A stretch of DNA of 64,000 nucleotides from Hirudo medicinalis (Eukaryota; Annelida; Clitellata; Hirudinida; Hirudinidae): contig MPNW01000131.1 in NCBI GenBank assembly GCA_011800805.1, forward strand, positions 1 to 64,000, read 5' to 3'. Position numbers and translations under genes: made by a program. A model generated the notes under the pieces. The model did not search any database and was not told the origin of the DNA. It worked only from the letters and a program-made list of their open reading frames with translations. Shown in pieces: positions 27,801 to 44,288 of this stretch (position 1 is the first letter of the stretch; each line of letters starts with the position of its first letter).

Positions 27801-30356
27801 GATTTCAAACTTTTCTCAAAATTTCTGAAAGATGTTCTAAATTATTAATCTTAATTTGTGAAATTTTCTCTCAATTTTTGGAAATATTTAGCACGCAAAT
27901 ACTATGTTTTTCTTCTCATCAATCTTACCTGGATACTCCAGTTACTTCCGATAATATTTGTTGAACTTATTCTCCTTTGAATTTTTTCTCCATTTTTTTC
28001 AAAACTGACTTTAAATTTAAAATTTATTTTGAAGTTAAGATTCATGTGTTTATTGTGGTCATTGACTTTCGCACAACTGATTTAAAATTCTTGGAATGCT
28101 CGTGCAATGTCCTGTCATGTAAATTTTTAACGTTGTTTGTGATTCACATCATTCCTAAAACATTTTTTATGATAGACAAAGGAAAAATTCGCATGACTAA
28201 GTAATTCTTGCATTGATCTTCTTGCATTCAAGCGAGATTAGATCTGAGCTTTCCAAATTATTTACATTACTCTGCGACTCCCGGAGAGGTAAATTATCAG
28301 AACAAAAAGTAAGGAAATTAAATTTTAATCCCTTACACGCACTTTGACTTAATTTAAACCTGAGACCATTTCGTTGTTAATATTTCCTAGAGAAAGTTAC
28401 GTAATAAATTATTAGCAAAGTTGCATTCATGTGAACAGGCCAGTAGATTGGTGGTGTCTGAAATAATCAGGAGGCAAACAGTGGCAGAAAGAGTGGCTTG
28501 CATAGAGAAGTGGGCCGCAATAGCAGACATTTGTCGTTGCATCAACAACTTTAATGGGGTTCTTCAAATTTGTGCAGCATTCGTTAACAGTTCCATTTAC
28601 AGACTTAGAAAAACTTGGGAAAAGGTTCCAAAACAGGTAATTGATGATATTTTATCACCTCTTTAATTTTCCCGAGCATACATTCAAACTTGAGTCCTTA
28701 ACAGGAGTTGATGTGATGCAACAACGTTGAGTACGTTTTATGTAAAACAAAATGACACTTTATGAATTCTTGCTGTTTTTATCACATTAATTGAAATTTG
28801 AAATTTAAATGATATCACTATTATTAGTGTATGGATGAGTCACTACAATATCTAAATATTTTTCATTTCATAATTTTGTCGATGGAAACTCCATAAAAAC
28901 TGAATTTTCTAGCAAATTAGTAAATTCTCTCGAGTAAATGTTTTTATAAAATAAGCAAAAAATTTGCAATAAGTCGGTTCAATGGTCGATACAAATATTT
29001 GCTGTGGTTGAAAATGATTCCATTGCTCCAGTTCATCTAAATATGTAGAATATTATTTCACTTATTCCTCACTCAGTTGAATCCCGTGAAATGAGTAACA
29101 CAAAAAGTGTTATTTGTTAACAACTTTCAGACCAAACAGATGATCGACAAACTCCAGAATTTAGTCTCAGCTGATGGAAGGTTCAAGAACATGAGAGACG
29201 CTCTCCATAGGTGATGACAATTTTTTCAATATTTTTTATCGCGTTCACGGTTGATCACAACACAAAATACAGATCAACACGCATTTATTCTCTTATCAAT
29301 AACTTTTTGCGGCTCATCGCAGAATGATAAAGTTTATGTCACGTCTCAATTTATCCGATTATATCTTATTCAGGTGTGATCCACCTTGCATACCATATCT
29401 GGGCATCTACCTCACAGATCTTTCCTTTATTGAAGAAGGAACTCCAAATACAACCGACAATGGACTCGTGAACTTCTCTAAAATGCGAATGGTAATAACC
29501 AATAACCTTAGCAACTATGTAATCACTACCAATTCATAATAAGTGTTGCTTTAAGTAAGCAAATGCAAACAATGTTTTCCTTATCCTGCTTTAGATATCT
29601 AGCTTTTTTCTTTGTTCGACGCTAATTTTTAACAGATGCAATACGAATTCGTCAGACATTTTATTAAACATCAGAGCATTGCTGCTGATCAATGTCAATC
29701 GATGTTTGCGAGCTCGCTAAGGGATCAGAGGAGAACAGAGGGTTTTCAAATTCAAAATTCATCCATGCGCGCCAATAGAGACGTGTTGTTGTTTTCTTAC
29801 GTCCGTTACATGACTAGATGATTACGGCGGAATAGAGATGTGCAATCACGGATACATTATTAAATAATTATTTTAAATTGAATATTTTATTAAATAATCT
29901 GCAGAAGAAAAACGTTCCTCACACACGACAACTTCTGCTCACATGCACAACTAACGTTACGACAAAGTAACGTGCGATCCTATCAACTTAATCTTTATCT
30001 TTGTAGATTGCCCATGTGATTCAAGAGATTGAGTCCTTCCAACAAACTCCCTATAAGATCGAATTCCAGCAAAGAGTGAGTGCATTTTTGAATATTATAT
30101 TATCATTGCATAAACTTCTAAATAAATCGATTTATTCTTTCAATTAATTTTTATGCTTTTAAAAGTTTGATTGTGACGATGCTCTTAACAAAGCTGAATT
30201 GTTCTCATTGCAATCATTTCAAACTCTGAAAAGGTGGCAAACTACTTATTGGACAGCAGACGACTCATAGAGGATGATCAGACATTCAAATTTTCTCTTC
30301 AAATCGAACCTCGTCCAATACGAATGTCAATTCCTGGACTGAGTCTCTTGGGTTAA
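737..30356 (+). CDS. RASGRF: Ras-specific guanine nucleotide-releasing factor (RASGRF1/2 family), 5' end outside window
   Basis: This is a calcium/calmodulin-responsive exchange factor that loads GTP on Ras through its CDC25 domain and on Rac/Rho through its DH domain. Coding exons: 737-788, 6563-6816, 7390-7469, 9563-9753, 11586-11696, 12553-12670, 15910-16073, 16285-16351, 16448-16629, 16984-17066, 19136-19211, 19934-20136, 20568-20794, 21317-21489, 21596-22934, 23634-23775, 23932-24035, 25894-26009, 26309-26491, 27451-27548, 27702-27786, 28439-28636, 29131-29210, 29374-29491, 30007-30075, 30234-30356. Reading phase is consistent across every junction, giving about 1545 codons. Domain order (coiled-coil end, IQ, DH, PH, REM, linker, CDC25) matches vertebrate RASGRF. 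The first PH domain and start codon are not in the window. The 3' end of exon 23932-24035 and the start of the first exon are the least certain boundaries. Orthology to RASGRF1 versus RASGRF2 cannot be resolved here. Confidence 0.93.
838..925 (+). repeat. TTATG pentanucleotide repeat with variants
   Basis: A run of TTATG units grading into TTACG and TCATG, in the first intron of the window just after the exon ending at 788. It reads open in frame, which explains the long spurious reading there. Confidence 0.95.
2795..2832 (+). repeat. (ATC)n microsatellite
   Basis: ATC repeats with a few changes, intronic. Confidence 0.9.
7390..12670 (+). CDS. RASGRF: RASGRF exons: rest of the DH (RhoGEF) domain
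   Basis: Exons 7390-7469, 9563-9753, 11586-11696 and 12553-12670 encode the body of the Dbl-homology domain. Recognisable segments are [50 protein letters not shown] and [19 protein letters not shown], followed by QTFVRQG. The last helix and the step into the PH domain match vertebrate RASGRF closely, so Rac/Rho exchange activity is plausible. Compared with the mammalian protein, one residue is missing at the 7469/9563 junction. Confidence 0.9.
7523..7565 (+). repeat. (CATC)n-type tetranucleotide repeat
   Basis: CATC/CCAT units with single-base variants, shortly after the donor of exon 7390-7469. Confidence 0.9.
12819..13380 (-). mobile_element. Remnant of a non-LTR retrotransposon (LINE) C-terminal region
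   Basis: On the - strand, broken frames read [17 protein letters not shown] and then [20 protein letters not shown], followed by [19 protein letters not shown] and [11 protein letters not shown]. This order (RS.YDVLP, then C...G...W..PIE..RG, then aEkAS.WlW) is that of the tail of some invertebrate LINE polyproteins. Frameshifts and stops make it a dead fragment. It sits in a RASGRF intron, opposite to the gene. Confidence 0.45.
14380..15140 (-). mobile_element. hAT-family DNA transposon remnant (transposase dimerisation end)
   Basis: On the - strand about 14640-14830 reads [20 protein letters not shown], then [20 protein letters not shown]. This is the hAT C-terminal dimerisation motif (WW....FP.la...L, ERlFStaG). 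A preceding segment ([18 protein letters not shown]) is in another frame, so the gene is broken. The flanks carry several ACCGGAT/ATCCGG repeats (14375-14435 and 15114-15137), which may be subterminal binding sites. It lies in a RASGRF intron. Confidence 0.7.
15520..15620 (+). repeat. tRNA-like sequence, possible old SINE head
   Basis: A perfect T-arm-like hairpin CGAG-TTCAAAT-CTCG lies at 15601-15615. About 70 bases upstream is TTGCCTAGAGCGC, a fair A box. Spacing is that of a tRNA gene, but no acceptor stem was found. Confidence 0.35.
15910..17066 (+). CDS. RASGRF: RASGRF exons: second PH domain
   Basis: Exons 15910-16073, 16285-16351, 16448-16629 and 16984-17066 encode the PH domain that follows DH. 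Landmarks are [65 protein letters not shown] and [16 protein letters not shown]. The tryptophan of the C-terminal helix (SAW) is present. The sequence just after the exon ending at 16629 is a run of TTA/TTG triplets that reads open but is intronic. Confidence 0.88.
17817..17871 (+). repeat. (AACTT)n pentanucleotide repeat
   Basis: About ten AACTT units in a RASGRF intron, near a self-complementary AT tract at about 17680-17720. Confidence 0.95.
19136..20136 (+). CDS. RASGRF: RASGRF exons: REM (Ras exchanger motif) region
   Basis: Exon 19136-19211 encodes the acidic [18 protein letters not shown] segment. Exon 19934-20136 encodes [20 protein letters not shown] and [11 protein letters not shown], the signature of the REM helices that support the CDC25 catalytic domain. 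The match to vertebrate RASGRF is strong and the open frame ends exactly at a consensus donor. Confidence 0.9.
20568..24035 (+). CDS. RASGRF: RASGRF exons: long low-complexity linker between REM and CDC25
   Basis: Exons 20568-20794, 21317-21489, 21596-22934, 23634-23775 and 23932-24035 encode a Ser/Thr/Pro-rich linker. The 1339-nt exon is the largest in the gene. The 23634-23775 exon ends with [13 protein letters not shown], and the next opens with an alanine-rich stretch ([14 protein letters not shown]) that matches the conserved alanine block before CDC25 in mammals. This linker is disordered and phosphorylated in mammals; here only the composition and the conserved end are visible. The donor at 24035 is weak (A/GTCGGT); the in-frame alternative is within GCAG/GTTCTG near 23978. 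Confidence 0.8.
20985..21130 (+). repeat. Dispersed repeat family 2, copy 1
   Basis: The core CAGAAATTAGTTTCACACCA followed by CCGCTGGA and AACTAGAAATCAGTG matches 52690-52850 at about 75 percent by eye, with a shared GGACNGAGCAGG further upstream. It lies in a RASGRF intron. The end GATAGCTAGCTAGTAGCTA is self-complementary. Confidence 0.55.
24300..25200 (-). mobile_element. Helitron-like remnant with PIF1-type helicase end
   Basis: On the - strand, 24674-24483 reads [20 protein letters not shown] then [14 protein letters not shown]. 24440-24340 reads [18 protein letters not shown], helicase motif VI of the PIF1/Helitron family. About 24840-24750 reads [13 protein letters not shown], like the Helitron N-terminal domain (RVQGQIYHRIGSLLP). 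Order is correct but most of Rep and the helicase ATP site are missing, and stops interrupt it. It lies in the RASGRF intron 24036-25893. Confidence 0.6.
25474..25738 (+). repeat. Diverged direct repeat, two copies of about 85 bp
   Basis: 25474-25554 and 25651-25738 both run ACAGTTGRCC..GAAATGGC, then a GTGTNCANAT..CAMGTCGCTA block and TTTTGGGAGGNGTTCTTG. They flank the Helitron-like remnant on one side. Confidence 0.6.
25894..30356 (+). CDS. RASGRF: RASGRF exons: CDC25 (RasGEF) catalytic domain and C-terminus
   Basis: Nine exons from 25894 encode the Ras exchange domain. Landmarks in order are [112 protein letters not shown] and NFSKMRM. The [13 protein letters not shown] and NFSKM segments carry the catalytic-hairpin and Ras-contact region of the family and look intact, so the domain should be active. 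Stop is TAA at 30354-30356, about 20 residues past the end of the usual domain. Confidence 0.93.
26931..27025 (+). repeat. GAGTNT hexanucleotide repeat
   Basis: Alternating GAGTGT, GAGTAT and GATATG units. They read as a Met/Ser/Val run in one frame but lie inside a RASGRF intron. Confidence 0.95.
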
Positions 30357-30800
30357 AGGCCAAGCTCCAATTATCAATCCATCCCCATATTTTACCTCAA
30401 TTCCTTTTTGAAAGTAGAATTGTGATTGTGAGTTACAAATATCTCTCAAAACGGTTTTCGATTATTTTCACGGCTGTTTGAAAATGCTCAAAAATTTATT
30501 TTTTTGAACATTTTCCAGTTTCATTGTGTTTTAATTTTTGATGGCTTTTTCCTTCAAATGCATGATTTGTGCAGCAATTTTCAGTCTTCAACGTTTCAAT
30601 TTGTCCTCAAAAGTTGATACAGTGAAATATCATGTATGAAAAAAGTCAACAGAAAAACAGAAGGAAAATCGAATAATTCACGAAAACTTTCAGTAATTTC
30701 CCCCTAAGTCCTAATTAGGGACAAAAATATGTCCATACCTCGTTCTTGAAAAGTCGTAAAAATATTCCTTCACAACGAGATGTAATTATTTTCGTGGTTG

Positions 30801-30806
30801 TTTATT
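30801..30806 (-). terminator. Poly(A) signal candidate for KIF24
   Basis: This is an AATAAA on the - strand about 440 bases past the KIF24 stop, and the nearest one I found. Confidence 0.4.
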
Positions 30807-30825
30807 TTTTCCAATTTTTTACAGT

Positions 30826-30831
30826 AATAAA
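30826..30831 (+). terminator. Poly(A) signal for RASGRF
   Basis: This is the first AATAAA on the + strand after the stop at 30356, giving a 3' UTR of about 0.5 kb. It lies beside an AATAAA on the opposite strand (30801-30806) that would serve the convergent KIF24 gene. Confidence 0.5.
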
Positions 30832-31244
30832 AAGTAAAGTTGGTTGGCACGACAAAAAAATGTTTTCGCTGGGAGGTATTGAGCAAAATTAGTTGAAATT
30901 TACAAACAATTCGAATGTTTAACTTGATCTTAAAAGTTCATGAGAGTGAGTTATTAAAACTCTCGAACTGGCCGATATGATTTATAAGAGCATCAGACAT
31001 TTGCTTTCGGGTAGCCATGATACCTCGAATTTTGGAGACATAGTTGTGGAATGGCTACAAAATTGTAGATATCATTAAATAATAATAATTATCATTAGCT
31101 AGATGCATAAACATAGATTTCAATCTTTACCTGGATGCACAAAAACAACCACCTTATTAACACTTACTGACCAAAGTAAACCAAAGAGCAGGGAAAATCA
31201 TCAAACTCTTCAAAAACTTCAACACTGCCGCTAGTTGACATGTT

Positions 31245-40707
<9,463 letters not shown>

Positions 40708-41877
40708 ATCTACAAAATTAATTTAGAAAAAATTCATTAATATACGAAGCATCGTGATTGCGCCTACCTTCTAATAGTCATAAGTCTAGGGATCCAATCC
40801 ACTAATTTTTTAAAGTATTACTTAAAAGTATTTAGAGATATTCTTTCAAAATAACAAGGTACAAAATGAATTGGATGTTTTTATTTGTTTACAGTTTCCT
40901 CGTAGGACCATATTTAAATGAACAAACGTTTCCATGGTAAAAATTTCTTCTGACTGATTATGTTAATAGCCGCACAAATAACTTTCGGCCATCTCCCTAG
41001 CCAAAATTTACTTGTAATGTTTTTCTTAAACGTTCCTTAAAGCGTACTCGTTAAAAAATAAATTAATTCTTTAACCGAATCTTAATCTATTTTGCAATAA
41101 TTGCTACAAACATTTTCAAAAAAGTCCTGATTTGATAATTCCTGATAACTTGTCACGATAACCAAGCCAATTTCTATTTTCAGTTCAGTGCTACTGATTA
41201 GGTTATTCTGTTCAACCATTTACGGTACTAGCTTTTCTAAACCGGTTTCGCCAGTCAAACCCATTTTATATCCATTATAATTAATTTTATTATTTACATA
41301 CTTTAATTTACATACTTTTTACATGCCTTAAAAGAATTCGGTGATTAGGGCATCGCTCCCGCAATGTGATTCGAATCCGTACCGCTGAGAGACGGTCTTA
41401 AACACCAAAACCACGCGGGAGCAGAAAGCTCATCGCTTTCAGTTCAAAGCTGGTACGCGATTTAGGTGAAAAATTGAAAGTAGCAGCCGCCCTAACGCCC
41501 GTAAACCCCAATCCTCTACCGTTCACCGCCTGGGGGAATTCTCGGGACATAGACGAGCATTTTCTGTCGCATGTTATAAATCAATCAGTGATTCTCGAAA
41601 TTTTTTAGGTAACGTCGAAGAAACTTTCCTCCATCCCCCACAAGGAAGACCGAATCAGTAACAAGCTCGGAAACTGTGCGATAGTTCATCCCCGAAGATA
41701 ATATCCTTCTTAGCGGCTAAAGAATACAAGTTAACATGCTAAATGGCAGTAATTTAACATCTGCACTGCTCAGGAATTCTCTCTAGCTCAGCACCAGCTC
41801 AAAGAATTATTATGCAATGCAATATAAAAGAACCTAAATTTTACCCGTCCTCAACCCAACAATTACAGCACTTCATT
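40708..41877. other. Intergenic region between KIF24 and RPLP2
   Basis: The KIF24 promoter and leader should lie here. A possible leader intron runs from a GTAGGC donor at about 40768 to TTTTGTAG just before the start codon. Apart from the tRNA-like unit at 41355-41422 and a GC-richer tract at about 41450-41570, I see no coding sequence. Confidence 0.4.
41355..41422 (-). repeat. tRNA-like sequence, probably the head of a SINE or a tRNA pseudogene
   Basis: On the - strand, a 68-nt stretch starts GCTCCCG and ends CGGGAGC, a perfect seven-pair acceptor stem. Near the 3' side is GGATTCGAATC, close to the B box of tRNA genes, and near the 5' side TGGTTTTGGTGTTTAAGA resembles an A box. The T stem pairs poorly and the anticodon arm (ACCG/CGGT with an eight-base loop) is abnormal, so a working tRNA is unlikely. 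Confidence 0.45.
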
Positions 41878-41883
41878 TTTATT
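41878..41883 (-). terminator. Poly(A) signal for RPLP2
   Basis: An AATAAA on the - strand 34 bases past the TAA stop gives the very short 3' UTR usual for ribosomal protein genes. Confidence 0.7.
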
Positions 41884-41916
41884 GAACTTTCATGTTGAAG
41901 TGAAATGGTCCTGAGT

Positions 41917-42890
41917 TTAGTCAAAAAGACCAAAACCCATGTCATCATCCTCCTCTTCTTCCTCTTTAGGTTCTTCCTTCTTGGCTTCCTTGGCTGGTTC
42001 AGCAGCTTGAACAGCAGCTCCATTTGAAGTAGCTGGGGTAGCAGCAACTGGTCCAGAGGAGAATGAAGCCAACAAATGGCTACCTGCATACAAATAAAAT
42101 GAAATGTTAAGTCTCAATAGATTTTTGTATCAAAAGCATTAACATTTGAACAAATGTTGGCCACAGACTTTCCCAAACTCAAAAAAGCAGGGAAATGGGT
42201 GCGTCACATCAGTTTGGCACAGGCTACCAGGTAAAAGGCCTAACCATAGGTCTCCACTCGAAATCTGTGCATAATTCTAATTTTTTGCTATAAAACTAGT
42301 CCTCATTCAACGTTTGATGGAGGAAATGGGTACAGCAGTTTCATTTTGCACAAGCTACCAGGTGAAATGATCCAATCATAAGATTCCACTCGAAATTTGT
42401 GCAATTCTTAGAAATAAACTTACACAAATTTAAAAACTCCATTAAAAGCCTAGTTCAGAAACAGCAATAATGAAATAACACATTTCCAAATCTTAATTCT
42501 ATGATTTTTGTTTGCTGCAAAACTAGTCCTCATTCAATGTCTGATGGAGGAAATGGGTTCAGCAGTTTTATTTTGCACAAGCTACCAGGTGAAATTATCC
42601 AATCATAAGATTCCACTCGAAATTTGTGCATTTAAAATTGTTCAGAAATAAACTTCATTAAAGACAGAGTTTAGAAACCAGATAATGTTTCTATTGTGAT
42701 ATTTATTCAATGATATACCTTCAGCCATCAGTTGTTCGAGATCCTTTCCCTTCAAGAGTGTGATAACCTTCTCCAACCTTTCCTCTTCAATTCCTGCACC
42801 AACACTGTTCAGGATTTTCTTCAGATCTTCGGCTGAGGGAGCCAAGTTTCCTCCCATCGTAGCCAAAATGTAAGCCCCAAGGTAACGCAT
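41917..42890 (-). CDS. RPLP2: 60S acidic ribosomal protein P2
   Basis: P2 forms the lateral stalk of the large ribosomal subunit with P0 and P1 and recruits translation GTPases. Coding exons are 42890-42719 and 42083-41917, joined in phase 1, giving 112 residues (human 115). The N-terminus MRYLGAYILATMGGN and the helix EDLKKILNSVGAGIEEERLE match P2 rather than P1 (which starts MAS). The C-terminus DDDMGFGLFD is the universal P-protein tail. The start is the first ATG after the acceptor TTTTCCCAG. The intron between the exons carries three snoRNA-like units. AATAAA follows at 41878-41883. Confidence 0.97.
42152..42271 (-). ncRNA. H/ACA snoRNA-like unit 3 in the RPLP2 intron (diverged)
   Basis: The first hairpin is shared with the other units (TTTCGAGTGGA..., closed by GCACAG/CTGTGC, with a compensating change that keeps pairing). 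The second hairpin is different in sequence, with an inner TTTCCC/GGGAAA stem, and is followed by ACA three bases before the presumed end. The H box is unclear. The conserved first hairpin and replaced second hairpin suggest a paralogue with a different second guide. Confidence 0.5.
42280..42403 (-). ncRNA. H/ACA snoRNA-like unit 2 in the RPLP2 intron (ACA box lost)
   Basis: This is nearly identical to unit 1 across both hairpins, including GCACAA/TTGTGC, CCTC/GAGG and TGCT/AGCA, and an AAATGA hinge. The place of the ACA box reads AAA. It may be a decayed copy or use a variant box. Confidence 0.5.
42506..42630 (-). ncRNA. H/ACA snoRNA-like unit 1 in the RPLP2 intron (all boxes present)
   Basis: Read on the - strand, the same strand as the host gene. 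A first hairpin is closed by GCACAA/TTGTGC, with an inner stem GTGGAA/TTCACC. A hinge AAAATA fits the H box ANANNA. A second hairpin is closed by TGCT/AGCA with an inner CCTC/GAGG stem, followed by ACA three bases before the end. Size is about 125 nt. The intron of RPLP2 hosts SNORA52 in humans, which supports the call by position. The target site was not worked out. Confidence 0.7.
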
Positions 42891-43137
42891 TCTGGGAAAA
42901 TTTATATAATTAGTAACCTTTCATTTTGATTAATAGCAATTTGGCATTATCCTTTATGCTAGCCATCTTCATAACAAAACTAGAATCATTGCTTTTCATG
43001 CGAAAGATGGTGATTGTTTAGAATAATCATTAGATGGGCTAGCACGTGCTTAACTGTGACTGGGCCAGGCACGAAAAAACTTTAATATGTACTAATTTAG
43101 CGTAATCTGCGCAAATTATAGAAATGTAAAAACTCAC

Positions 43138-43217
43138 ATTTAAGCTTCAAGTTGCACGAAACCTTTTATGAGCCTAACTCGCACTTCTTACTTCGTCAAC
43201 GCCAAACAACGGAAGAG
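43138..43217 (-). promoter_or_regulatory. RPLP2 non-coding first exon with TOP-like start
   Basis: Upstream of the coding exon, a donor AAT/GTGAGT ends a likely leader exon at 43138. Near 43217 the - strand reads CTCTTCCG, a pyrimidine tract of the 5' TOP type that starts ribosomal protein mRNAs and places them under growth-dependent translation. No transcript evidence is available; the position is inferred from signals. Confidence 0.5.
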
Positions 43218-44288
43218 ACCTAGTCTTCCTTTGGGATGAGCTAGTGGCTAAATTTTACACACAAGTTTTATTGATAAATTTTTATTTTATCAATAATTTT
43301 ATTAATATTATAATTAAATTGTATTACTTTAAAAATTAATTAATGTTTAATTATTACTGAGAATGAATTTATTTCATATATATTATAATATTGACATGTA
43401 TTTTTGTAACTAATTAATAAACAAACTAAACTTAATTGTAATTGATTATTTTCTCAAAACTGTTTTGAAATGTCATGTCTCGAGTTAACGAGCTGACCAG
43501 CCATGTGAGAGTTTTGGCTGGGGGTAGTCACAAACTGGGCATTACTAGCTGCTTCGACGTTGAAAATTTGTCTATGTCAATGTAAATTATAAAATTTAAT
43601 ATCATATGAAGAGATTTAAACAAATTATGCGTCATTGTTAATTGAAGAGGACTCGTTAAAAGTTTAACATTAAGGTTAAACATGATAGGAGGTGGCCCGA
43701 TGTTGCCCTCGAAGTAATTTTATGTGAACCTTAATTTTCACTGCTAAAATTTCTTATTGGACTGATTTAGAAGGTGCCTGTTCCAATGTATGCTTCACTG
43801 TTTGACTACTTCTCGTGCAGAAAGTCTTGGCATCTCCAACTCGATTACCGATTTTTCAAGAAATTAGCCCTCAGTCTGATGTGAAACACTAGCTTTCTCA
43901 AGTTCAAACATTTAACAGAAACGTGAAATCAGCAAGCATAAAACCTGTTAAATAAAAATTTTCACGAGGATCGCAGAGCCCGTTCTCCCCATTTGACATT
44001 TTCTATTTTGGTGTCATTTCCCAGTGATGGTGTCGAGAACTTTGAATATTTGATGCAAACGGAAATGTTGACTTGTTTTAATTTTTACGATTTGAATTTT
44101 ATTTTTAGAGTCCCAACTTAGGTAAAAATAAATTTGAAATATTTTAAATTATTATTTAGTTTATAATAAATATTATTATAAAACTTAAAATAAATTTAAT
44201 TTATTCTTTTGTGGCGACGTTAACTTGAATAAGAACATTAATTTGTTCGTAAATCTAACTACCCAAACAAAACAAAACAAAATATTTC
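43218..44288. other. Divergent intergenic region, RPLP2 to LINS1
   Basis: This 1.1-kb spacer separates two genes transcribed away from each other and must hold both promoters. It is AT-rich with no open coding frame and no recognised repeat. The run AAACAAAACAAAACAAAAT lies just before the LINS1 start codon. Confidence 0.4.

Larger units (their letters stand above)
30357..31244. other. Tail-to-tail 3' UTR region between RASGRF and KIF24
   Basis: There is no coding sequence here. The stretch holds the expected 3' UTRs of the two convergent genes. The AATAAA motifs at 30826-30831 (+) and 30801-30806 (-) suggest that the two transcripts end within a few tens of bases of each other and may overlap. 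Confidence 0.5.

Noticed and set aside
41841..42089. Arg/Lys/Leu-rich frame on the - strand
   Set aside because: It is the wrong frame of the second RPLP2 exon; the true frame ends in DDDMGFGLFD.
42152..42630. Three spaced similar units read at first as a CRISPR-like or plain intron repeat
   Set aside because: Units are about 120 nt with two-hairpin structure and box motifs, in a ribosomal protein intron; snoRNA is the better reading.
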